From an uncultured Spirochaetia bacterium (GTDB lineage: Bacteria > Spirochaetota > UBA6919), in contig CAJXGR010000207.1 in the NCBI GenBank assembly GCA_913053665.1, positions 1 to 6,165 of the forward strand: a DNA stretch of 6,165 nucleotides, in the 5' to 3' direction. Below, piece by piece: positions 1 through 5,415 of this stretch. A program made the position numbers and the translations under genes. The first letter of the stretch is position 1, and every line of letters starts with the position of its first letter. The notes beneath the pieces were generated by a model that saw only the letters and a program-made list of their open reading frames with translations, ran no database searches and was not told the origin of the DNA.

Positions 1-321
1 TACCAAAAAGGGATCAAACACCTTGTAGGGGGGATGTGCGAAACAGATTATAGTGGTTATCCTGATTGCCGTTCCAATACGATTCAGGCCGTTCAGCAAT
101 CCATTAATCTTGGTATGGACTATGACTTAATCATTCATACCCCCCTGATGCACCTGTCAAAAGGGGAGATATGGAAGCTGTCCCATGACCTGGGCTGTAT
201 GGATACGGTTAGAAAGTTGTCCCACACGTGTTATAATGGGGTTAAAGGGGGCTGCGGGGAATGCAATGCCTGTATCTTGAGAGAGAGAGGTTATCAGAAC
301 TTCTTGAGTTCTAAACATTGA
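1..321 (+). CDS. queC: 7-cyano-7-deazaguanine synthase, C-terminal part (5' end outside window)
   Basis: QueC uses ATP and ammonia to convert 7-carboxy-7-deazaguanine to preQ0, a cytosolic step of queuosine (tRNA wobble base) and deazapurine synthesis. The frame is open from base 1, so the ATG at 34 is an internal Met and about half the protein lies upstream of the window. The visible 106 residues hold the family block GGMCETDYSGYPDCR (fragment residues 10-24), the TPLMHLSKGE segment, and the structural Zn site C-x7-C-x2-C-x2-C, with Cys codons at 229, 253, 262 and 271 followed by LRERG. The C-terminal length matches the family, and the stop is TGA at 319-321. Nothing looks broken. No other queuosine gene is visible; the next gene downstream has its own promoter, so this looks like the 3' end of a transcription unit. 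Confidence 0.95.
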   Translation, partial: YQKGIKHLVGGMCETDYSGYPDCRSNTIQAVQQSINLGMDYDLIIHTPLMHLSKGEIWKLSHDLGCMDTVRKLSHTCYNGVKGGCGECNACILRERGYQNFLSSKH

Positions 322-404
322 TTTAGAGAGTCCCAATCTATTCCTCGTTAAGTCTAAAGGGTTCCTAATCCACCTACCGATGGAGAAGAGTATAATAAAA
401 TCGT

Positions 405-433
405 TTGACTTTGAAGCCAATTATAGATAACAT
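405..433 (+). promoter_or_regulatory. Putative sigma70-type promoter for the exported-protein gene
   Basis: TTGACT (405-410, five of six to the -35 consensus) is followed after 17 bases by TAACAT (428-433, four of six, keeping the important first two and last two bases). Transcription would begin near 440, giving a leader of about 26 nt that carries the GAGGAG ribosome site at 452-457. This is judged by eye only. Confidence 0.45.
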
Positions 434-465
434 TCTTTCTAACACGTATACGAGGAGTTCAGCAG

Positions 466-1191
466 GTGAAATATTTAACTTTATTAGCTTTAATCCTGTT
501 CAGCCTCAACGTCCCCCGAACATTATTGGCTGGTAAGTTGGATAGAGCTCGGGGTAACATCAAGCAGGGTGGCAAATCCCGCTCCTCTTCATCCTCCCGT
601 CGTCATTCAAATAGGTCGAGTAGTGATGGAAACGATCCACTTGGAGAATTACTAGGCTATATTCTAATATCGCCTTTTTGGATAACCCATCATGGGTTAA
701 AAGATTCCTTTTCTCATGAGACATACTTTTATGGAGCCCCCTACAAACATGATAAAAAAGGATATTTACTAATCGATCGTAATCCAGGATCAGACAATGA
801 TAGGGATGATAAACGGATCATATCCCACAATTTCCAGCATAATAAATCATTTAACATCAAAGAGCTAGATAAAGTATCTTTAAGCCTTTTTGCAGAAGAT
901 AGTTATGATATTAATGATCGTATCAATCGATTTTCCTGGGGTGGGATGATGGATACGTCCTTTCGGCTAGGCCTGGAAACCACCTGGACTCATTTTTATG
1001 AGGAGTTGAATACCGGCTCAGACAGCTTTATAATATTTGATGTTAATGTTGTATTTCGCTTTGCGCAAAATGAATACGCTCAATTCTATGTGGGAATAGG
1101 CGGCAGAGGCCTGTTGGATAAAGCAGGCGATTCTGGGGGTGTCCATGGTACTTATTTTTTCAACATCTATCCCACAAACCCCTTTCAATAG
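466..1191 (+). CDS. Exported protein of unknown function, probable outer-membrane beta-barrel type; C-terminus apparently lost by frameshift
   Basis: I chose the GTG at 466 because GAGGAG (452-457) sits 8 nt upstream and the frame then opens with a classic signal peptide: MKY, a Leu-rich core, and a cleavage site after LLA near residue 22. The mature protein begins with a Ser/Arg-rich low-complexity stretch (about residues 38-53). A region with alternating hydrophobic segments and many aromatics follows (FWITHHGLKDSF, then from about residue 165 FRLGLETTW, SFIIFDVNVVFRFA and AQFYVGIGG), as in outer-membrane beta-strands. The 241-residue frame stops at TAG 1189-1191, but matching beta-strand sequence continues in the -1 frame to 1358 (see the next entry). 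The intact product would be about 297 residues. I do not recognise a named family, and envelope location is an inference from the signal peptide and strand pattern. Being a real gene is well supported; the function is unknown. Confidence 0.75.
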   Translation: MKYLTLLALILFSLNVPRTLLAGKLDRARGNIKQGGKSRSSSSSRRHSNRSSSDGNDPLGELLGYILISPFWITHHGLKDSFSHETYFYGAPYKHDKKGYLLIDRNPGSDNDRDDKRIISHNFQHNKSFNIKELDKVSLSLFAEDSYDINDRINRFSWGGMMDTSFRLGLETTWTHFYEELNTGSDSFIIFDVNVVFRFAQNEYAQFYVGIGGRGLLDKAGDSGGVHGTYFFNIYPTNPFQ

Positions 1192-1358
1192 GAGCATCCA
1201 TCGATCTAGGAACCCTTGGAAAAGCTTTTTTTTTCCATCATAAACTAAAAATTGGGGTGGTCTTAAGTTCCCTGGAAATCTATGTCGGTTATGATCTCAT
1301 GAAAATCGGTAATGTTGTTATTTTTGGCCCCATGTTTGGCTTACAGATATGGCTGTAA
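1182..1358 (+). pseudogene. Out-of-frame C-terminal tail of the exported-protein gene (-1 frame)
   Basis: Reading from CTT at 1182 gives 58 codons ending at TAA 1356-1358, one frame behind the gene that ends at 1191. The peptide begins LSIGASIDLGTLGKAFFF, continues through LEIYVGYDLMKIGN, and ends GPMFGLQIWL. It has the alternating pattern of membrane beta-strands and ends in a short amphipathic strand, as outer-membrane proteins do. It joins naturally to the upstream FFNIYPTNP. No start codon or ribosome site serves it independently, so it is best read as the severed end of the same gene. The junction region AAACCCCTTT (1176-1185) holds a C4 and a T3 run, where one extra base would explain the break. 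Natural -1 slippage on AAACCCC (1176-1182) or a sequencing error are alternatives. Confidence 0.7.
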
Positions 1359-1383
1359 AATATCCCGTATCGCTCAGTATAAT
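1341..1383 (+). promoter_or_regulatory. Putative acuI promoter: perfect -10 hexamer with an upstream inverted repeat
   Basis: TATAAT, a perfect -10 hexamer, lies at 1378-1383. No good -35 is present at the right spacing. Instead there is a perfect 6-bp inverted repeat, TTACAG (1341-1346) and CTGTAA (1353-1358), separated by 6 bases and centred about 40 bases before the start expected near 1390. That position would suit an activator overlapping the -35 region, which is inference. The repeat also overlaps the last codons of the out-of-frame tail. The hexamer lies in the loop of an imperfect hairpin (1370-1389), so some of this may be 3'-end structure of the upstream gene. Confidence 0.3.
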
Positions 1384-1457
1384 GAGAGATGATGATTTTG
1401 TCGATGGATAAAAACCTGATTGGATCTGTTCTCTATGGGTTAAGCTTTTATTATTCC

Positions 1458-1483
1458 TTGAACCCACCGGGAATGGTGTTCAA
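1458..1483 (+). repeat. Imperfect inverted repeat in the acuI leader
   Basis: TTGAAC (1458-1463) pairs with GTTCAA (1478-1483), and ACC (1466-1468) with GGT (1475-1477), leaving a CC bulge and a 6-base loop. It lies 33 bases before the acuI start and is not followed by a T run, so it is not a convincing terminator. An operator or a leader hairpin are both possible; nothing in the sequence decides between them. Confidence 0.3.
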
Positions 1484-1516
1484 CACTATAGAATAGATCA
1501 ATAAAATGAGATTGAA

Positions 1517-2518
1517 ATGAAGATAGAAACCTTTAAAGCGTTGGTGGTCGAAGAGCTGGGAGATAAGCAATTTAAGAGAGAAGTCACCCCTAGAAAGCTT
1601 AGCGATCTACCCGATGGCGATGTCCTTGTTCAGGTCGAATACTCATCCCTGAACTATAAAGATACTCTGTCTGCAACAGGTAATAAGGGAATCACAAGAC
1701 ATTACCCTCATACGCCAGGGATTGATGCCGCCGGATGGGTTGTTGAGTCCAGAGATAAGCAGATCAAGGAAGGGGATCAGGTGATCGTGACAGGCTATGA
1801 TCTGGGGATGAACACGGCAGGGGGCTTTAGCCAGTACGTGAGGGTTCCTTCCGGCTGGATCATCCCTCTTCCCACGGGTCTATCGCTAAAAGAAAGTATG
1901 GTTTATGGAACCGCCGGGCTGACCGCGGCCATGTCCATCCATAAGCTGGAGCTGAACGGTCTGAAGAAGGATGCGGGGGAAGTTCTTGTAACAGGGGCTA
2001 CAGGAGGAGTGGGATCTATGGCAGTCGCCATCCTCTCTCGACTGGGCTATCAGGTAGTAGCCTCAACGGGTAAGCTGAAAGAGAAAGAGTTTCTAATAAG
2101 TCTGGGTGCTCATGAGGTGATGGACAGGGAAGAATTAAAAGATCCCTCAGCAAAACCTCTTGGGAAAAAGCGATGGGCAGGTGTTGTGGACACAGTAGGT
2201 GGGGAAACCCTCACGACGGCCATTAAAACCACAATGGATGAGGGGAGTGTAAGCTGTTGCGGAATGGTCACTTCCACCGATTTGAAGAGTTCTATTTTCC
2301 CTTTTATCCTGAGGGGCATTAACTTATTGGGTATTTCATCGGCAGAATATCCATTGAGCCGGAAAGTAGTCTTATGGGACAAGCTGGCCGACCCCTGGAA
2401 GATTGATTCCTTCGATCGGATACATACCGAATGCGGTCTGGATCAACTGAACGGCTACATTGATCAAATGCTCAAGGGACAGATCACTGGACGAATCGTA
2501 GTTCGCCTGGATACATAA
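1517..2518 (+). CDS. acuI: YhdH/AcuI-type acryloyl-CoA reductase (NADPH), zinc-independent MDR family
   Basis: This 333-residue protein belongs to the YhdH/YhfP group of medium-chain dehydrogenases/reductases, often annotated as quinone oxidoreductase. Characterised members (AcuI, E. coli YhdH) reduce acryloyl-CoA to propionyl-CoA with NADPH, removing a toxic electrophile. Visible signatures are YSSLNYKD (residues 42-49), HTPGIDAAG (65-73), the Rossmann nucleotide loop VTGATGGVGSMAVAILS (158-174), VASTGK (181-186) where NADPH specificity is read, FPFILRGINLLGISS (261-275), and a C-terminal GQITGRIVV (321-329). The catalytic-zinc ligands of alcohol dehydrogenases are absent, as expected. Length is close to the usual 324-330. 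The ATG at 1517 is preceded only by a weak GAG (1508-1510); an ATG at 1506 stops within five codons. The gene is convergent with the next one, and no partner acyl-CoA gene is adjacent. The family is certain; the physiological substrate is inferred. Confidence 0.92.
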   Translation: MKIETFKALVVEELGDKQFKREVTPRKLSDLPDGDVLVQVEYSSLNYKDTLSATGNKGITRHYPHTPGIDAAGWVVESRDKQIKEGDQVIVTGYDLGMNTAGGFSQYVRVPSGWIIPLPTGLSLKESMVYGTAGLTAAMSIHKLELNGLKKDAGEVLVTGATGGVGSMAVAILSRLGYQVVASTGKLKEKEFLISLGAHEVMDREELKDPSAKPLGKKRWAGVVDTVGGETLTTAIKTTMDEGSVSCCGMVTSTDLKSSIFPFILRGINLLGISSAEYPLSRKVVLWDKLADPWKIDSFDRIHTECGLDQLNGYIDQMLKGQITGRIVVRLDT

Positions 2519-2551
2519 GATGGATTCATTCCATACAAGGTAATCTATAGG

Positions 2552-3967
2552 TTATTTATTATCCATTTCCTTATGGGATAGGCTAATGTCAATATCATCC
2601 TTTCCGTTTAGATAGGCCGCAAGACGATCGGCACAATAAACAGCCCGTCGTTGCCCTTGAGTGCATCCAAAGCTAACCGTTAAACTATTCTTCTTTTGTT
2701 CCAAATGGCCTTTAATGGATAAATCAATAATACCATACACATGGCTTAGGAAAGAAGCTGTCTCGTTCTTTTCATCTATTGAGTCAGAGTCTGTCAGATA
2801 TTCTGGTTTGACAGGACTTAGAGAACGGCAATCAAAGACATAGCCTCCTCCCTCACCCGACTGATCCATCGGTATTCCCTTTCGATAGGAAAAGCTGTTG
2901 ATCCAGACCGTGAAAGCCTTTTTTTTCTTATGAATGGCCTTCAACTCTTCAGACTCCAAAAGCCTTTGGAAGGTTTCAAATAATATGGGCGTGTCGATCG
3001 GGTAGTCGATAATCTTGAGGATAGTTTGTAAATCCTTTAACGCAAAAGGAATGCTATCCAGAAAATGCTCCTTTTTCTCATAAAACCCCCTGAAGCCATA
3101 AGCTCCCATCGCCTGCATGATACGGATGAGAGCGTAACCATAGAAATATTGAATGAACTGGTCCCTATCAACCGGAGTGAATTGTTGGAGGGTATCCATG
3201 TAATATTCCAGTAATTGGCCTCTTATACCCTGGGGAATATTGGCTTTTGAATCAAAGAGAAGAGAGGCCGGATCGTATTGTAACGCCCCTTTTCGCCCTC
3301 CCTGATAGTCTATGAAGTAGGGCTGATCGTCATGGATCATGATATTACGGGATTGTAGATCACGGTATAAAAAATAATGGCTGTCTGCCTGGAGCAGGTA
3401 GTCCGTGAACTTGTGAAAGTCATCTTCAAGGAGTTGTTCGTCAAAGGGGATTTTAGCCAACTTAAGAAAATAGTATTTGAAATAACTTAAATCCCACATC
3501 ATGGATTGTTTGTCAAAAGCCGCACGAGGGTAGCAGACGCTGTAATCCAGTCCTTCAGAGGCCAAAACCTGGAACTTGGGGATCTGGTCTATGACTTTTT
3601 TGTAAAGACTTAGCAGATCATTGGGATAAGCTCCATCTTGCTGAATATCCATTAGATAAGAGAATAAAGTGATGTCTCCAAGATCCTGAATGAGGTAGAT
3701 GTTCTTGTTTAAATCTTCTGCGTAGACTTCTGGGACAGGCAATTTCTTTTTATAGAAATGTTTCGTGAAGCTTAAGAAAGCGATATTTTCCTTGTGATCC
3801 GCATTATAGACCCCTATAGCCGTAATATTCGACCCCGTGATTCTATAATATTCCCTGTAGGAGCCGGACATAGGTAGCTTGACGATTTGAGTGGCCTGTT
3901 CCTCAGCCCATTGGCTAAAAAGATTTCTTAAGTTGTTCTCTTTATCTGTTTTCGCCCTATCCATCAT
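2552..3967 (-). CDS. Aminoglycoside-phosphotransferase-like (AmgK-type) kinase fused to a RapZ C-terminal domain
   Basis: This 471-residue two-domain protein starts with a kinase-fold domain (about residues 12-345). It shows SGSYREYYRI (34-43) in the nucleotide-loop region, YLIQDLGD (91-98), the catalytic loop YRDLQSRN (201-208, Asp203 and Asn208, with Tyr in place of the common His), and the metal-binding FIDYQGGRKG (218-227) followed by YDPASLLFD. This pattern resembles AmgK, which phosphorylates N-acetylmuramate/N-acetylglucosamine at the anomeric carbon. From about residue 351 it matches the RapZ C-terminal domain: INSFSYRKGIP (356-366), GGGYVFDCR (373-381) and the ligand loop VSFGCTQGQRRAVY (431-444). 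In E. coli RapZ this domain senses glucosamine-6-phosphate. The fusion suggests an amino-sugar kinase with its own sensor, which is inference. The RapZ N-terminal P-loop ATPase domain is absent. The ATG at 3967 lacks a Shine-Dalgarno; a second ATG follows immediately. Confidence 0.88.
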   Translation of the reverse strand: MMDRAKTDKENNLRNLFSQWAEEQATQIVKLPMSGSYREYYRITGSNITAIGVYNADHKENIAFLSFTKHFYKKKLPVPEVYAEDLNKNIYLIQDLGDITLFSYLMDIQQDGAYPNDLLSLYKKVIDQIPKFQVLASEGLDYSVCYPRAAFDKQSMMWDLSYFKYYFLKLAKIPFDEQLLEDDFHKFTDYLLQADSHYFLYRDLQSRNIMIHDDQPYFIDYQGGRKGALQYDPASLLFDSKANIPQGIRGQLLEYYMDTLQQFTPVDRDQFIQYFYGYALIRIMQAMGAYGFRGFYEKKEHFLDSIPFALKDLQTILKIIDYPIDTPILFETFQRLLESEELKAIHKKKKAFTVWINSFSYRKGIPMDQSGEGGGYVFDCRSLSPVKPEYLTDSDSIDEKNETASFLSHVYGIIDLSIKGHLEQKKNSLTVSFGCTQGQRRAVYCADRLAAYLNGKDDIDISLSHKEMDNK

Positions 3968-4025
3968 TTAAACCGGAGTTTACAGGAGTTTTGCAAGAAT
4001 AGTGATCTTGACTTTTATATTTTTT

Positions 4026-4054
4026 CATATACATTTAGAAAATAGTCTATTCAA
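4026..4054 (-). promoter_or_regulatory. Putative promoter for the kinase-RapZ gene
   Basis: On the minus strand TTGAAT (4054-4049) is followed after exactly 17 bases by TATATG (4031-4026), four of six to consensus in each box. Transcription would start near 4019, giving a leader of about 52 nt to the ATG at 3967. The region is very AT-rich, so chance matches are easy. It lies in the divergent gap 3968-4161, which must also hold the promoter of the small plus-strand gene; there I see only a TTGACT at 4008-4013 with no well-spaced -10. Confidence 0.35.
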
Positions 4055-4161
4055 GTTTATTTTCAAGGATTAAATATACAAATAATACGGGCTGGAGAAA
4101 ATGATTGGAGGCTTAAAAGTTTACAGAAGGTTTGCAATTTAATCTATTTAAAGGGAACAAT

Positions 4162-4419
4162 ATGGAAAATACCGAACTAAACTTCTTTTCACCGAAAGTA
4201 TTTCTGGGGGTCGCATTCTGGACAGGATTCGATGGCGTGGCACTCAATCTTATGACCAGCGGTGTAGTTTCTGAAGAGGAGTATAAAGAAATAAAAAAGA
4301 TTATCAAAGGGTCCAACCCGCCAGGAGCGAAAGGAGATATGATTAAAGACCGTAACGCTGTCGTTCACATCTTAAGGGAGTTCTATTCAGTGGATGAATT
4401 AGAGAGAAAGTCCCTTTAA
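4162..4419 (+). CDS. Small hypothetical protein, 85 residues
   Basis: I do not recognise this protein. The ATG at 4162 is preferred because AAAGGGA (4150-4156) lies at proper spacing before it. The frame could be read from a TTG at 4132, but the AGAAGG before that codon is only one base away. The N-terminal half (FFSPKVFLGVAFWTGFDG, about residues 8-25) is fairly hydrophobic and glycine-rich but has no Lys/Arg-flanked signal-peptide layout. The second half is charged and probably helical: EEEYKEIKKIIKG (about 38-50), then VVHILREFY and ELERKSL. No Cys, metal or nucleotide motif is present. It is transcribed divergently from the kinase-RapZ gene and convergently with the DUF35 gene, with only 21 bases between the two stop codons. 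The ribosome site and gap-filling position support a real gene. Confidence 0.55.
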   Translation: MENTELNFFSPKVFLGVAFWTGFDGVALNLMTSGVVSEEEYKEIKKIIKGSNPPGAKGDMIKDRNAVVHILREFYSVDELERKSL

Positions 4420-4440
4420 GTGATGATTTTGACCTCTGGA

Positions 4441-4971
4441 TCAATGTTGGGATGGTAAGTAGTAAACGTCCGTGGGGAGTAATTTAGAGTTCCTTATGAA
4501 CTGACGTTTCACCTTTTGGCCAATCCAGTCCAGGGAAGGAGAGTGAACATCCATACCGATTAACCGGGTCAAGAACAGAGTATCGACTCCCTCAAAGGAT
4601 ATGAGGGCCAATATAAAGGGCGTTTCGGCTAGGAACTTCTCTGAGCCAAAGTGACAAACGGTAAAAGTGTGTATGATCCCTTCCTCTGGGAGTTTGACCC
4701 ACTCATTCTCTCCTCCGCAATAAGGACAGGCCAATCGGGGGGTGGCAAAAGTGTATTCGCATGAGTCACAGCGGGTACCGAGGTGTATCTTGTTGCTTAA
4801 CGCCGCAAAGAACGGGGAGTCTTGACCGTAACTATATATATAATCCACTAGATACGGGCGTTGCACGACAATAGGCGACATCCCCTTCAGATCTTTTAAG
4901 TCCTTGGGGAAGGGTAAATTAAAGACAATCGTACCTTCTTGAGTCTCCTGGAGTTTTATGTTTTTGGACAT
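4441..4971 (-). CDS. DUF35-type Zn-ribbon/OB-fold protein, probable acyl-CoA-binding accessory protein
   Basis: The protein has 176 residues. A zinc ribbon C-x2-C-x10-C-x2-C (Cys68, Cys71, Cys82, Cys85) carries the typical context RCDSCEYTFATPRLACPYCG. A small OB-fold follows: GIIHTFTVCHFG (98-109), TPFILALISFEGVDTLFLTRL (117-137) and GQKVKRQF (151-158). Proteins of this layout usually pair with a thiolase-like or acyl-CoA hydratase partner in acyl-CoA, steroid or polyketide metabolism, binding acyl-CoA in the OB domain. No such partner is in this window. The start at 4971 is supported by AAGGA nine bases upstream (4985-4981). It overlaps the end of the hicB-like gene by 16 nt, so it is probably the last gene of that operon. 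The preceding helix-rich N-terminus (about residues 41-65, DYIYSYGQDSPFFAALSN) is also typical. The enzymatic context is unknown. Confidence 0.88.
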   Translation of the reverse strand: MSKNIKLQETQEGTIVFNLPFPKDLKDLKGMSPIVVQRPYLVDYIYSYGQDSPFFAALSNKIHLGTRCDSCEYTFATPRLACPYCGGENEWVKLPEEGIIHTFTVCHFGSEKFLAETPFILALISFEGVDTLFLTRLIGMDVHSPSLDWIGQKVKRQFIRNSKLLPTDVYYLPSQH

Positions 4972-5156
4972 GATTTGCTTTCCTTAAGATAGATATAGTT
5001 GTCTACAGCTTCTTTGAAATCTCTTTCTAACTCTTCCAGACGATCTCCTTCAAAACTCACCAGTCCTCTAATATCAAGGAGTTTACCGAAATAGCACTTA
5101 TCCTCATGACTCCACTCAACAGTCCCTTTAAATCTCTTGTAGGCCATAGTTTTCAT
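4956..5156 (-). CDS. Short HicB-like antitoxin-fold protein without DNA-binding domain
   Basis: The 66 residues follow the HicB N-terminal pattern: YKRFKGTVEWSHEDKCYFGK (6-25), LLDIRGLVSFEGDRLEELE (26-44) and DFKEAVDNYIYLKE (46-59). In HicB this degenerate RNase-H-like fold binds and neutralises the HicA mRNA interferase. Full HicB proteins continue with a ribbon-helix-helix or HTH domain that represses the operon; here the protein stops at SKSCPKT, just where that domain would begin. The other frames beyond the stop hold the DUF35 gene and no lost tail. No hicA is present; the place just upstream is taken by a HigA-like fragment. The ATG at 5156 overlaps that gene's TGA as ATGA, which favours this start over the Met four codons in and suggests coupled translation. 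Family assignment is good; activity as an antitoxin is not shown. Confidence 0.8.
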   Translation of the reverse strand: MKTMAYKRFKGTVEWSHEDKCYFGKLLDIRGLVSFEGDRLEELERDFKEAVDNYIYLKESKSCPKT

Positions 5157-5362
5157 TCTTCTGTATCAGAATCCATTGGATAGTGTTTATCTTCATAGGC
5201 TTCCACGAGGGTGGCTAGAGCATCTAATTCATCCCCTTCAGAAGCGTTGTGAACGTGATTCATCAATTGATATACCCTGTCTAACGATTTTTCATAGTCT
5301 TCCTCTGTTTCAATGGGTTTGACAGTGACTTTATCCAGAACTGTCTTAATGTTTTTTTTGAT
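5153..5362 (-). CDS. HigA-like N-terminal domain protein lacking HTH; start codon unclear (ATC at 5362)
   Basis: The translated frame contains KPIETEEDYEKSLDRVYQLM and then GDELDALATLVEAYEDKHYP, the hallmark N-terminal helices of HigA-type antitoxins. It ends at SDTEE and a TGA (5155-5153) where the helix-turn-helix half of HigA would start. No HTH sequence is visible in any frame afterwards. The frame is open from 5374 but contains no ATG, GTG or TTG before the conserved region. The best-placed start is ATC at 5362 (ATC AAA AAA AAC), five bases after GAGG of GGTGAGGG, giving 69 residues. One C-to-G change would make this an ordinary ATG; alternatively a missing A in the A8 run (5359-5352) would join the frame to a GTG at 5373-5371. 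Its stop overlaps the hicB-like start (ATGA). There is no HigB toxin gene upstream. Confidence 0.65.
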   Translation of the reverse strand: MKKNIKTVLDKVTVKPIETEEDYEKSLDRVYQLMNHVHNASEGDELDALATLVEAYEDKHYPMDSDTEE

Positions 5363-5415
5363 AGAACCCTCACCCTAGAAAGATAATCATGAAATCTCAC
5401 AAAGGAAATATAAAA

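Noticed and set aside
310..327. Perfect 6-bp inverted repeat TCTAAA/TTTAGA spanning the queC stop
   Set aside because: The stem is AT-rich and short, with no T run after it, so it is too weak to call a terminator.
157..420. 87-codon open frame on the minus strand
   Set aside because: It lies mostly antisense to the well-conserved queC end and its peptide resembles no protein family; it is a shadow frame.
1217..1236. AAAAGCTTTT palindrome with a T9 run resembling a terminator
   Set aside because: It has no loop and no GC stem, and it codes Lys-Ala-Phe-Phe in the frameshifted tail of the exported protein.
2110..2382. 90-codon open frame on the minus strand
   Set aside because: It is wholly inside acuI, antisense to conserved Rossmann and C-terminal segments.
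2661..2843. 60-codon open frame on the plus strand
   Set aside because: It is antisense to the RapZ-like domain, with no ribosome site or recognisable motif.
4101..4142. Possible 13-codon leader peptide (ATG at 4101 after GGAG)
   Set aside because: The spacing is only three bases, the peptide shows no attenuation-type codon run, and no terminator hairpin follows.
4113..4316. 67-codon open frame on the minus strand
   Set aside because: It is opposite the small hypothetical gene, which has the better ribosome site.
4429..4444. Small bulged hairpin between the convergent stops of the 85-residue gene and the DUF35 gene
   Set aside because: The stem is six pairs with a bulge and there is no U tract on either strand, so it is not supported as a bidirectional terminator.
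5157..5415. Search for a HigB or HicA toxin next to the antitoxin-like genes
   Set aside because: No frame on either strand in this interval encodes a toxin-like protein; only the HigA-like fragment and a 41-base gap are present.
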